NCBI GenBank assembly: GCA_905214225.1
Contig: CAJMLL010000033.1
Span: forward strand, 1 to 25,074
Reading direction: 5' to 3'
Length of the DNA stretch: 25,074 nucleotides
DNA from: an uncultured bacterium
GTDB lineage: Bacteria; Bacillota; Clostridia; Peptostreptococcales; Anaerovoracaceae
A model generated the notes under the pieces. The model saw only the letters and a list, made by a program, of their open reading frames with translations, was not told where the DNA came from and did not search any database. A program made the position numbers and the translations under genes. This document shows, one piece after another, positions 7,471 through 15,131 of this stretch. Position 1 is the stretch's first letter. Each line of letters starts with the position of its first letter.

Positions 7471-8364
7471 ATGGTCAGTCAGGAAGATTTAACAAAAACA
7501 AAAGTTCTGGTCGAAGCGCTCCCATATATCCAGCGTTTCCGCGATAACATCATCGTCGTAAAATACGGCGGAAGTGCCATGAAGGATGAAGAGCTGCAGT
7601 ACCACGTCATCGAGGATATCGTGCTGCTTAAACTCATCGGCATGCGCCCGATCATCGTGCACGGCGGCGGAAAAGAAATCAGCAAGTGGGTTGCAAAAAC
7701 GGGAATCGAGCCGCATTTCTACAATGGTCTGCGTATTACCGACGCAGATACCCTGGAAATCGCGAAGATGGTTCTGGGAAAGGTCAACAGTGACCTGGTG
7801 TCCATGGCAGAAGCTATGGGCGCAGATGCAGTCGGCATCAGCGGCATTGACGGCGGCCTTCTGACCGTTGAACAGGCAAAGCCGGACGGAAAAGATATCG
7901 GTTTTGTAGGAAATGTCACACAGGTAGATACCAAGGTTCTTCACGATCTGGTTTCTAATGATTTCATCCCGGTTGTATATCCGATTGCTGCAGATGAAAA
8001 TGGTCAGGCGTACAACGTCAACGCTGACCACGCTGCCAGTGCAATCGCAGAGGCGGTCCACGCAGACAAGCTCGTATACTTAAGCGATATCCGCGGCGTC
8101 TATGAGGATCCGGACGATCCGGACAGTGTCATTTCTGAGCTCTACGCAAGAGAGGCCGAGCAGTTTATCCAGAACGGAATCGTCACCGGCGGTATGGTTC
8201 CGAAGATCGAAAACTGTGTCGACGCGGTCAAGAACGGCGTAAAGCGTGTCCATATTCTGGATGGACGGGTGCCGCATTCACTGATCCTGGAGTTCTTCAC
8301 CAACCGAGGCGTAGGAACGGCGATCTTAAGCGACAGCGAGCGCAGATACTACAAGGAAAAATAA
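7471..8364 (+). CDS. argB: Acetylglutamate kinase, arginine-sensitive type
   Basis: Phosphorylates N-acetylglutamate with ATP, the second step and usual control point of the cyclic pathway. The 297-aa protein has the phosphate-binding KYGGSAM (Lys31) and HGGGKEI near residue 66, and a C-terminal GGMVPKI segment. The N-terminal helix TKTKVLVEALPYIQRF, before the kinase core, is the extension found in hexameric enzymes inhibited by arginine (Pseudomonas, Thermotoga). It is absent from the shorter E. coli enzyme, so feedback inhibition is likely. An AAGGA site lies 10 bases before the ATG. The 96-base gap after argJ holds two small hairpins, including CTCCT-GTG-AGGAG at 7431-7443, neither with a T-run. 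Confidence 0.96.
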   Translation: MVSQEDLTKTKVLVEALPYIQRFRDNIIVVKYGGSAMKDEELQYHVIEDIVLLKLIGMRPIIVHGGGKEISKWVAKTGIEPHFYNGLRITDADTLEIAKMVLGKVNSDLVSMAEAMGADAVGISGIDGGLLTVEQAKPDGKDIGFVGNVTQVDTKVLHDLVSNDFIPVVYPIAADENGQAYNVNADHAASAIAEAVHADKLVYLSDIRGVYEDPDDPDSVISELYAREAEQFIQNGIVTGGMVPKIENCVDAVKNGVKRVHILDGRVPHSLILEFFTNRGVGTAILSDSERRYYKEK

Positions 8365-8387
8365 CAGAAGATAGAAATATGACAGAG

Positions 8388-8421
8388 GTCTGCCGGTCAC
8401 GGAAGCCCGGGACCGGCGGAC
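8388..8421 (+). other. Stable stem-loop between argB and argD
   Basis: GTCTGCCGGTC (8388-8398) pairs with GACCGGCGGAC (8411-8421) over 11 positions with one wobble. No T-run follows, so I do not call a terminator. It may protect or process the operon mRNA and so adjust argD relative to argB. Confidence 0.6.
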
Positions 8422-8487
8422 GCAGGAAACTTCTTGAACGGGTAAATTTTGTCAAAAATGCGCGGAAAGCGCAGTGAGGAGCAGAAA

Positions 8488-9666
8488 ATGAACAGTAAAG
8501 AAGTCATGGATACCTTTGATAAATACGTCGTCAATACCGGCGCGCGTTTTCCGGTGGTGTATGACCACGCGGAGGGCGCAAAAGTCTGGGATAAGGACGG
8601 TAAGGAATACATCGAGATGTGCGCAGGCTACGGCGCGAATTCTCTGGGATATGCGGATCCGGACTGGCTGGATGCGGTCATTTCCCAGCTGAAAAAGTTC
8701 CAGCATACATCCAATCTGTATTACCATGAAATCGGCGGGATCGTCGCGGAGAAGCTGGTGAAAAAGAGCGGAATGAAGAAGGTCTTCTTCGCCAATTCCG
8801 GCGGCGAGGCCAATGAAGCGGCGTATAAGATCGCGAGAAAATATGGTAACACGATTGCGGATGTGCATAAAAATGCCATTCTTTACATGCAGACCTCCTT
8901 CCACGGCCGGACGATTTCCGAAACGGCATCCACAGGATCTTACCCTGGCATGGACGCTAAGTTCGGCCCGCTGACTCCGGGATTCTTCCCAGTGAAGATC
9001 AACGACATCGAGGATCTGAAAAAGCAGGTTGCCGAGCATAATCCGTGTGCCATCATCATGGAGCTGGTACAGGGCGAGGGCGGCGTCATCGCGATGGATC
9101 AGGAGTTCGTGGATGAAGCAGTAAGATTGTGTAAGGATAACGACATCCTGTTTATCGATGATGAGGTCCAGGCAGGCATCGGCCGTACGGGAACTTTCTT
9201 TACCTATGAGCAGTACGGCTTCAAGCCGGACATCGTATCCTTCGCAAAAGGCATCGGCGGCGGTCTTCCGATCGGCGGCGTGCTGACCAATGAGAAGACC
9301 TGTGACGTCCTTTCCGCGGGCGAACACGGATCCACCTTCGGCATGAACCCGGCGGCCTGCGCAGGGGCAAATGTCGTCCTGGACAAGATGGACGACGCCT
9401 TCCTGAAAGACGTGAGGGAAAAGGCCGACTATCTGCGCGGCGAGCTTCTGAAGATTGACGAAGTGAAGTCCCTGTCCGGCCTGGGCATGATGATCGGCGT
9501 CGACTTCAAGACCAGAGATTACGCGCAGGTTGTCCAGGAACTCTGCGAGAACGGCGTTCTGGCCATCACCACCCACGGCCGTCTGCGCCTGCTTCCGCCG
9601 CTGACGATCACAAAGGAGGAGATCGATCAAGCGCTGAAGATTTTCCATAAGGTGCTGGATAAGTAG
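8488..9666 (+). CDS. argD: Acetylornithine aminotransferase
   Basis: PLP-dependent class III aminotransferase that converts N-acetylglutamate semialdehyde and glutamate to N-acetylornithine and 2-oxoglutarate. The 392-aa protein carries the pyridoxal-phosphate lysine at 254 in SFAKGIGGGLPIGG. FIDDEVQAGIGRTG before it includes the aspartate that contacts the cofactor. The frame is open from a TTG at 8449, but ATG 8488 is preferred because GAGGAG lies 6 bases before it. A tiny hairpin (TGCGC-GGAAA-GCGCA, 8459-8473) sits just ahead of that site. It is the last gene of the operon. Later steps (argF, argG, argH) are not in the window. The same fold can act in lysine synthesis, but the context supports arginine. 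Confidence 0.95.
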   Translation: MNSKEVMDTFDKYVVNTGARFPVVYDHAEGAKVWDKDGKEYIEMCAGYGANSLGYADPDWLDAVISQLKKFQHTSNLYYHEIGGIVAEKLVKKSGMKKVFFANSGGEANEAAYKIARKYGNTIADVHKNAILYMQTSFHGRTISETASTGSYPGMDAKFGPLTPGFFPVKINDIEDLKKQVAEHNPCAIIMELVQGEGGVIAMDQEFVDEAVRLCKDNDILFIDDEVQAGIGRTGTFFTYEQYGFKPDIVSFAKGIGGGLPIGGVLTNEKTCDVLSAGEHGSTFGMNPAACAGANVVLDKMDDAFLKDVREKADYLRGELLKIDEVKSLSGLGMMIGVDFKTRDYAQVVQELCENGVLAITTHGRLRLLPPLTITKEEIDQALKIFHKVLDK

Positions 9667-9707
9667 GAATGCCAGGATCAGAAAGAAGTGAAGCATTGTG
9701 ATGCCTG

Positions 9708-9739
9708 CCCTGGAGATTTCCGGGTGACTCCGGACAGGG
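9708..9739 (+). other. Hairpin downstream of argD
   Basis: CCCTG...TCCGG (9708-9723) folds back on CCGGACAGGG (9730-9739), with a small bulge in the left arm and only a short T-run after it. It may be a weak terminator or a 3'-end stabiliser ahead of the main terminator. Confidence 0.4.
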
Positions 9740-9832
9740 TTTAGAATATCTGAAGCTGTATCGATATCTGCCTTTCATTAAATGATTGAGCAGGAAGAAG
9801 TTTATATCGCAGTTTGAATACTGATGACGGGA

Positions 9833-9872
9833 GCTGCCGCCGGGTTATGAATGAACCCGGCGGCTGTTTTTT
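9833..9872 (+). terminator. Strong intrinsic terminator of the arg operon
   Basis: GCCGCCGGGTT (9836-9846) pairs perfectly with AACCCGGCGGC (9854-9864) around a 7-base loop, then TG and six T. It is about 170 bases after argD and is the first strong stop, so the operon transcript probably ends here. Confidence 0.92.
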
Positions 9873-10597
9873 ATGCTTTAGGGAATGGCAGACGCAGAGA
9901 TGTGGGTATACAATATACTGTGTTCGGAACGGGTGAAAGTGCAGCCCAGCATGATTGAGAAGGGGGGTATTATGCTCCGATAAAAATACTCAGTATGTAC
10001 ACTGTGACCATTTATGCCTGCTAATTAATATAGAGGATACACAGAGAGGATTGATTTTGCATATATATTCGTGTTTATGTATGCGTTTTGTATCCATCGT
10101 TGTTTGTATTTTTTTAGTTCGTTTAAATCATGATTTATATATTTTCTGCAGAACCGGGTTTTCTTTTTAGACAAGTGTTCTGAAAACTTCTGCTGTACAT
10201 TGTGGTGTACTTACTCGGATTCCGTGCATTCTTCTATTTTCTTACAGTACATCTCTTTTTTCAGAGAGGTTAACAACATTTAACCACTCATAATGTTCCA
10301 GTTTTTGACAATTATCCCCTTGTATTTCCGGTTTATCCGCGCATTCATATATATTCAGTTCTGCGCTTTCTCTTAAAAAAAGGAAATAAACGAACCCCGA
10401 ATAATTTCATCACATTCCCATCACATTTTCAAACTTCTCCCTGCTATTCAATGTGCACACTGAAAAAACAAGACTTCCAGTACAGCAATAAATTTCCTGT
10501 TATCTCGTTACCGGGTGCTGGAGTCCAGAAAATACTGACAGCCTCTTCTTACAGGGAATTCGCATGTGCTCCTGTCAGGATAAAGGGTGATAAACGG
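9873..10597. other. AT-rich intergenic region before ackA
   Basis: About 725 bases with no convincing gene. One 71-codon frame at 9955-10170 has no ATG start, no ribosome binding site and a composition like its surroundings. Small patterns seen are the near-palindrome GAGGTTAA/TTTAACCACTC (about 10265-10289), an 11-base-period repeat CATCACATT (about 10408-10427), and GTGTAC/GTACAC elements. None matches a known RNA family that I recognise. Confidence 0.6.
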
Positions 10598-10627
10598 TTG
10601 CAAACTCCTGCCTTCAGGTAGTATAAT
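10598..10627 (+). promoter_or_regulatory. ackA promoter
   Basis: TTGCAA (10598-10603), an 18-base spacer and TATAAT (10622-10627), 76 bases before the start codon. Just upstream, the sequence TAAACGGTTGCA partly resembles a CcpA cre site, but it fails at the first two conserved positions. Confidence 0.75.
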
Positions 10628-10703
10628 AATACCGTATGTGGAAAACTTTTACGCACGTACTGCAGTTTGATTCTGCACGAAAATAGGATAAAGGAGATTT
10701 CAG

Positions 10704-11909
10704 ATGAAAGTATTAGTAATCAATTGCGGAAGCTCTTCCCTGAAGTACCAGGTTCTGGACATGGACGGAGAAAACCTGCTGGCTAAGGGACTGGTTGAGA
10801 GAATCGGCATGGACGGTTCTGTTATCACACACACAAAGATCGGCAGCGATGACAAGTGGAAGAACGAGGTTCCGATGCCGACACATAAGGAAGCAATCGA
10901 GCAGGTTCTGAATGCAATTGTAGATCCTGAGCACGGTGTACTGCATGACATGAGTGAGCTGGGCGCTGTAGGCCACAGAGTCGTACACGGCGGCGAGCGT
11001 TATGCAAACAGTGTACTGATCGATGAGGAAGTACTGACTCATCTGGACGAGCTGTCTGAGCTGGCTCCACTGCACAACCCGGCAAACATCCTGGGAATCA
11101 GAGCATGCCAGAAGCTGATGCCGAACACACCGATGGTTGCTGTATTCGATACTGCATTCCATCAGACCATACCGGCAGAGTCCTATATCTACGCTCTTCC
11201 GTATGAGTACTATGAGAAGTACGGCGTAAGAAGATACGGATTCCACGGAACATCCCATAAGTATGTTGCTGACAGAGCTTCCAAGATCATGAACGTAAGC
11301 CTGGACGACATGAAGATCATCACCTGCCACCTGGGCAACGGAGCATCCGTTTCCGCCATCAAGAGAGGCAAGTGCATCGACACATCCATGGGATTCACAC
11401 CGCTCGAGGGACTGGTAATGGGAACACGCTGCGGCGATATCGACCCGTCCATCACAACCTACATTTCCGAGAAGGAGAACCTGTCCGCAGAGCAGATGAA
11501 TGAGATCATGAATAAGAAGTCCGGAGTTCTGGGAATTTCCGGAATTTCTTCCGACTTCAGAGACATCGAAGCTGCTGCTGAGGAAGGCAACGAGAGAGCA
11601 CAGCTCGCACTGAAGGTATTTGCTCACAAGGTAAGAGCATACATCGGAGCATTCATCGCAGAGATGAACGGACTGGACGCACTGGTATTCACAGCAGGTG
11701 TCGGCGAAAACGACATCGCTATGCGTGACATCATCTGCAACGACCTCGGAAACCTGGGCATCAAGCTCGACCTGGTAAAGAACAAGATCAGAGGCAGGGA
11801 AGCCATCATTTCCAGAGATGACTCTCCGGTAACCATCATGCTGATCCCGACCAACGAGGAGCTTATGATCGCAAGAGATACTGTTGATATCGTTGAGAAG
11901 AACCGTTAA
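10704..11909 (+). CDS. ackA: Acetate kinase
   Basis: Interconverts acetyl phosphate and ADP with acetate and ATP, the energy-yielding step of acetate fermentation. The 401-aa protein shows the family signatures: [12 protein letters not shown] at the N-terminus (Asn7), Arg92 in GHRVVHGG, Asp149 in FDTAFHQT, His181 in [10 protein letters not shown] and AGVGEND near the end. These correspond to catalytic residues known in the Methanosarcina enzyme. AAGGAG lies 7 bases before the ATG. It is monocistronic, with its own promoter and terminator. The usual partner pta (phosphotransacetylase) is not adjacent, so acetyl phosphate must be made from a gene elsewhere. Confidence 0.97.
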   Translation: MKVLVINCGSSSLKYQVLDMDGENLLAKGLVERIGMDGSVITHTKIGSDDKWKNEVPMPTHKEAIEQVLNAIVDPEHGVLHDMSELGAVGHRVVHGGERYANSVLIDEEVLTHLDELSELAPLHNPANILGIRACQKLMPNTPMVAVFDTAFHQTIPAESYIYALPYEYYEKYGVRRYGFHGTSHKYVADRASKIMNVSLDDMKIITCHLGNGASVSAIKRGKCIDTSMGFTPLEGLVMGTRCGDIDPSITTYISEKENLSAEQMNEIMNKKSGVLGISGISSDFRDIEAAAEEGNERAQLALKVFAHKVRAYIGAFIAEMNGLDALVFTAGVGENDIAMRDIICNDLGNLGIKLDLVKNKIRGREAIISRDDSPVTIMLIPTNEELMIARDTVDIVEKNR

Positions 11910-11949
11910 TTAAGGCCCTTCTGATACATCAGGAATAGAAATTTAAAAG

Positions 11950-12002
11950 ACCGCGCCGCAGAATGGAATTTCAGATTTCATTTCAGAAAGCGCGGTTTTT
12001 TC
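11950..12002 (+). terminator. Intrinsic terminator after ackA
   Basis: ACCGCGC at the left and GCGCGGT at the right form the base of a long hairpin whose 33-base centre is AT-rich and may fold further. Seven T (11996-12002) follow directly. Confidence 0.8.
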
Positions 12003-12070
12003 TTGCTCATTTGTATTTTGTCCAGTGGGTGAGCAGGCTGAAAAAGTGAAGAATAATACCTGTCCGGCGT

Positions 12071-12099
12071 TTGACACAGCCCGCGAATTTCAATATAAT
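12071..12099 (+). promoter_or_regulatory. Perfect-consensus promoter upstream of larA
   Basis: TTGACA (12071-12076), a 17-base spacer and TATAAT (12094-12099): both boxes match sigma-A consensus exactly. The start codon is 170 bases downstream, leaving a leader of about 160 bases. I could not assign a known riboswitch to that leader. Such a strong promoter suggests high basal transcription unless a repressor or attenuator acts in the leader. Confidence 0.85.
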
Positions 12100-12268
12100 T
12101 GATGTATACATTAAGTTGCGGCAAAACAGAGATGCAAGGGAATAAGAAGGGGATGTCCTGACAAGCTGGCGGCCCTTCATCTGTCCTAAATCGTGTATAC
12201 TGTATTCACATAAGTGTATCTGCTGTAATCAAAACCATCTATAAACACATATATTGGAGGAAAAGCGC

Positions 12269-13546
12269 ATGAAAACTGTAAAATTTCTGTATGGACGCGG
12301 GACCTATGACCTGCAGGTTCCGGACGATACCCCGGTTCTGACTTCCCGTGTTGACCAGCTGAAGAGCGACCGCGACGGCCTGACCATCGTAAAGGAAGCC
12401 ATGGATAATCCGATCGACAGCCCGCATCTGTATGATCTGGCAAAAGGTAAACCGGACTGCACAATCATCATTTCTGACCACACTCGTCCGGTTCCAAGCA
12501 AGGACATTCTCCCGAATATGGTCCGCGAGCTGCGTCAGGGAAACCCGGACATCAAGATTACCCTTCTGGTTGCGACCGGTTTCCACCGTCCGACCAGCGT
12601 AGAAGAACTGAGAGAAAAACTGGGCGATGACCTTTATGAAGAGTTTAAGGACAACATCGTCGTTCATGACGCTCACGATCCTTCAAAGAACGTCAAGGTC
12701 GGCACACTGCCGTCCGGCCCGGACTGCATCATTGATAAAGTCGCCGCAGAGGCATCCCTGCTGGTTGCAGAAGGATTCATCGAGGCACACTTCTTTGCAG
12801 GCTTCTCCGGCGGCAGAAAGAGCATTCTGCCGGGCGTTGCAGACGCCGTTACCGTAATGGGCAACCACTGCTCCAAATTCATCAACGATCCGAACTGCCG
12901 TCCGGGAATTCTGGACAACAACCCGATCCACACAGACATGGTTGCAGCCGCAAGAATGGCAAAACTCGCTTACATCGTCAACGTTGTCATTGACGAAGAT
13001 AAGAAGACCGTTGCCGCATTCGCAGGTGATTTTGAGACTGCACACAGAAAGGGCTGTGATTTCATCAGCAGCTACGTTGCTGTAAAGCCAGAGCCTGCAG
13101 ACATCGTCATCACCACCAACGGCGGCTACCCTCTGGACCAGAACGCATACCAGTCCCCGAAGGGCATGACAGCAGGAGAAGCAACCTGCAAGCCGGGCGG
13201 AGTGCTGATCATGCTCGCATGCTGCTGTGACGGAACAGGAGGAGACGGATTCTATCATTCCATCGCCGACCAGCCGACCATGCAGGCATTCTACGACAAA
13301 ACCCTGGCTACCAAACAGGAAGACACCGTTCCTGACCAGTGGTGTTCCCAGATTTTTGCCAGAATCGCACTCCAGTTCCACGTCATTTTCGTTGCTGACC
13401 CGGATCAGAAAGACATGATCGAGGGACTGAAAGTCGAGTACGCACCGGACCTTCAGACCGCTTACAAACGTGCAAGAGAGATCAAGGGCGAGGATGCTTC
13501 TCTGACCTGCATCCCGAACGGAATTTCCGTAGTTGTGAGACCGTAA
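12269..13546 (+). CDS. larA: LarA-family protein (nickel-pincer lactate racemase or related 2-hydroxyacid racemase)
   Basis: The 425-aa protein matches LarA of Lactobacillus plantarum in length and key residues. SDHTRPVP (69-76) and ATGFHR (102-107, catalytic His106) are in the N-terminal domain. His174, Lys184 in GGRKSILPG and His200 fall exactly at the positions that hold the nickel-pincer cofactor in LarA (Lys184 is the covalent site). The start ATG 12269 has GGAGG 8 bases upstream; an earlier TTG at 12254 lies before that site. larB, larC and larE, which make the cofactor, are not adjacent, so they must be elsewhere if the enzyme is active. The family also racemises or epimerises other 2-hydroxyacids, so lactate is a guess. 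It is a single gene with its own promoter and terminator. Confidence 0.85.
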   Translation: MKTVKFLYGRGTYDLQVPDDTPVLTSRVDQLKSDRDGLTIVKEAMDNPIDSPHLYDLAKGKPDCTIIISDHTRPVPSKDILPNMVRELRQGNPDIKITLLVATGFHRPTSVEELREKLGDDLYEEFKDNIVVHDAHDPSKNVKVGTLPSGPDCIIDKVAAEASLLVAEGFIEAHFFAGFSGGRKSILPGVADAVTVMGNHCSKFINDPNCRPGILDNNPIHTDMVAAARMAKLAYIVNVVIDEDKKTVAAFAGDFETAHRKGCDFISSYVAVKPEPADIVITTNGGYPLDQNAYQSPKGMTAGEATCKPGGVLIMLACCCDGTGGDGFYHSIADQPTMQAFYDKTLATKQEDTVPDQWCSQIFARIALQFHVIFVADPDQKDMIEGLKVEYAPDLQTAYKRAREIKGEDASLTCIPNGISVVVRP

Positions 13547-13596
13547 TAATTTAAAAGGCGATTTTAAAGGCTGGATTAACGGAATACTAGCATTGA

Positions 13597-13634
13597 AGCC
13601 GGCGCTGCAGAAGAATCTGCGGCGCCGGTTGTTT
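13597..13634 (+). terminator. Intrinsic terminator after larA
   Basis: CCGGCGCTGCAG (13599-13610) pairs with CTGCGGCGCCGG (13617-13628) with one wobble, around AAGAAT, followed by TTGTTTAAGTTTTG. A strong GC stem with an interrupted T-run. Confidence 0.85.
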
Positions 13635-14093
13635 AAGTTTTGATATAAGATAATAGGATGTATAAGTATCAAAATGTTCGGTGAAATAATAAATTATATG
13701 CGAGTGAAATATTTACGATAGAAATAGTAACAGCCTGTGAATCATTTTAGCCGTTCACATGACAGGTAAAATTATGCTTTGGTAAACGTTTAAGATAACA
13801 CATAAATTATCAATATGATTCAGTTTGAATATATGCTGCGGAAATATCGTTTGTAAAAACAACAGAAAATAAGTCGTTCTACAAAAACAAAAAATGTTTG
13901 TACGATACAATCATAATCGCGATGTATACCAAATAAATGTATTCAGATCGCTGCGATAGGGCAGGCCTATTCATGAAAGCTATAATTAAAAGTGTATATG
14001 AATAATTATTCTAAAATTGAAATGATCACACCTCAGATTCTTCAAAGTAAAAAGGTTAATTAGATTGAAAATATAGTCTGCGGTGAATAACAG
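13635..14093. other. AT-rich intergenic region with no gene seen
   Basis: About 460 bases, rich in A and T on both strands, with frequent stops in all frames. It lies between two units that both end here (larA from the left, ribH from the right), so promoters are not expected. Short inverted repeats such as AATAATTATT occur, but nothing is convincing. The composition contrasts sharply with the GC-rich repeat that follows. Confidence 0.6.
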
Positions 14094-14107
14094 ATGTTTG
14101 GGCCAGT

Positions 14108-14220
14108 GTCGCTCCGCTTGGGCCAGTGGACTCCAGCGGCTCGTCCGTCGCCTTCGGCTTGGATTCGCCGGGAGTCTTTGGCGAACGAACCTTCCGCTGA
14201 TTTTTCTGCGCTGGCGCTTG
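14108..14220. repeat. 113-bp structured repeat, copy 1
   Basis: Identical over 113 bases to 14241-14353, with a 20-base spacer between (period 133). It is GC-rich inside an AT-rich gap. It contains several inverted pairs, such as GACTCC/GGAGTC and TTCGCC/GGCGAA. The short element GGGCCAGTG occurs just before and again within it (14099 and 14119). Open frames run through it on both strands, but they have no ribosome binding sites and no protein-like character, so I treat it as a non-coding repeat. Confidence 0.85.
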
Positions 14221-14240
14221 CGAAAACAGGGATCTGGAAA

Positions 14241-14353
14241 GTCGCTCCGCTTGGGCCAGTGGACTCCAGCGGCTCGTCCGTCGCCTTCGGCTTGGATTCG
14301 CCGGGAGTCTTTGGCGAACGAACCTTCCGCTGATTTTTCTGCGCTGGCGCTTG
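14241..14353. repeat. 113-bp structured repeat, copy 2
   Basis: Second identical copy of the 113-bp unit, reaching to within 22 bases of the ribH stop codon. Its right end makes a 10-bp perfect inverted repeat CTGATTTTTC/GAAAAATCAG with the following unique bases. In copy 1 the equivalent right arm reads GCGAAAACAG and pairs less well. Confidence 0.85.
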
Positions 14354-14375
14354 AAAAATCAGGGATAGGTTCGTT
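14317..14375 (-). terminator. Long stem-loop at the end of ribH, partly built from repeat copy 2
   Basis: Positions 14317-14339 pair with 14353-14375 over 23 positions with 3 mismatches. The 13-base loop is itself self-complementary (GCGCTGGCGC). On the minus strand it starts at the first stop-codon base of ribH. There is no clean T-run after it, but the stem has internal T-runs. It probably ends or protects the riboflavin operon transcript; termination efficiency is unproven. Confidence 0.55.
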
Positions 14376-14839
14376 TACAGCTGTTTCATCAGATTGATCA
14401 TTTCGATGGCGCCTTCTGCGCATTCGAAGCCCTTGTTGCCGGCTTTGCTGCCTGCGCGCTCGACGGCCTGCTGGATAGTGTCAGTGGTCAGGACGCCGAA
14501 GAGTACCGGGATTCCGGATTCCAGGGAGGTCTGTGCGATGCCTTTGGAGGATTCTGCGCAGACGTAGTCGAAGTGCGGAGTCTGGCCGCGGATGACGGCG
14601 CCGAGGCAGATGACGGCGTCGTATTTTCTGGAGTCGGCCATCTTCTTTGCGGCGAGTGGAATTTCAAAGGCGCCCGGAACATAGGCGACGTCGATGTCAT
14701 CGGTATTTACGCCGTGGCGGAGCAGGCCGTCTTCGGCGCCTTCCAGCAGGTGCTGGGTGATGAAGCTGTTGAAACGTGCGATGACGATTCCGATTTTAAC
14801 AGGGCTTTCAGCAACGATTTTTCCTTCTAAAATGTTCAT
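14375..14839 (-). CDS. ribH: 6,7-dimethyl-8-ribityllumazine synthase
   Basis: Condenses the ribityl-aminouracil intermediate with 3,4-dihydroxy-2-butanone 4-phosphate to give the riboflavin precursor. It usually forms hollow 60-subunit capsids or pentamers. The 154-aa length is typical. Substrate-site motifs are seen: ARFN (21-24), VPGAFEIP (54-61), [14 protein letters not shown] (81-94) and [23 protein letters not shown] is 7 bases before the ATG. It is the last gene of the operon, set apart from ribBA by an unusually long 292-bp spacer. It may have a weak promoter of its own there (TATACA-like), but I cannot support one firmly. Confidence 0.96.
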   Translation of the reverse strand: MNILEGKIVAESPVKIGIVIARFNSFITQHLLEGAEDGLLRHGVNTDDIDVAYVPGAFEIPLAAKKMADSRKYDAVICLGAVIRGQTPHFDYVCAESSKGIAQTSLESGIPVLFGVLTTDTIQQAVERAGSKAGNKGFECAEGAIEMINLMKQL

Positions 14840-15131
14840 TTTAATCTCCTTATTTTTCCAATTGTTTAATGATGTATAGATGGTATGAATTCACTCTTTT
14901 CATCCCCGGCAGGGAAAGCACGTATACTGAATACACGCACGCCATTCTCACCGGTTAAAAGGGACAGGCTAGTTAGTCCTATAAGCCGCAGGGGAGAAAG
15001 GCACAGATGCTTTAAGGACGGCGGGCTGTATCGCCATTCCGCAGACCAGAGACGCTCACTGCACAGGGCATCCGTGTCACCGTGTCACCTTCCGGCCTGC
15101 TCCCTTGCGCGGGTAGTTTTTGTCTTTTAGA
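14840..15131 (-). other. Unexplained 292-bp spacer between ribBA and ribH
   Basis: Other gaps in this operon are 1 and 77 bases, so this one is exceptional. It has no frame with a ribosome binding site on the minus strand. It is GC-rich and contains an 8-base tandem repeat CCGTGTCA twice (15072-15087) and GCACGTATACTGAATACACGCACGC-type near-palindromic sequence around 14917-14941. No T-run terminator and no riboswitch consensus that I know could be recognised. It could be a repeat insertion or a small RNA. Confidence 0.5.

Noticed and set aside
8452..9696. 414-codon minus-strand frame opposite argD
   Set aside because: argD has the PLP lysine and ribosome binding site; the other frame lacks start signals.
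9955..10170. 71-codon frame in the gap before ackA
   Set aside because: It lacks an ATG and a proper ribosome binding site, and its translation is cysteine-rich without pattern.
10587..10603. Possible CcpA cre site before ackA
   Set aside because: TGATAAACGGTTGCA has one extra base between the TG and CG parts; aligned on CG it fails at the first two conserved positions. Too weak to list.
14083..14397. Proline/arginine-rich frames across the 113-bp repeats on both strands
   Set aside because: Frames open simply because the repeat is GC-rich; no start signals, and the reading frame shifts between copies because the period (133) is not a multiple of 3.
14885..15130. 81-codon plus-strand frame in the ribBA-ribH spacer
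   Set aside because: No ribosome binding site, no recognisable motif and it runs against the direction of the operon.
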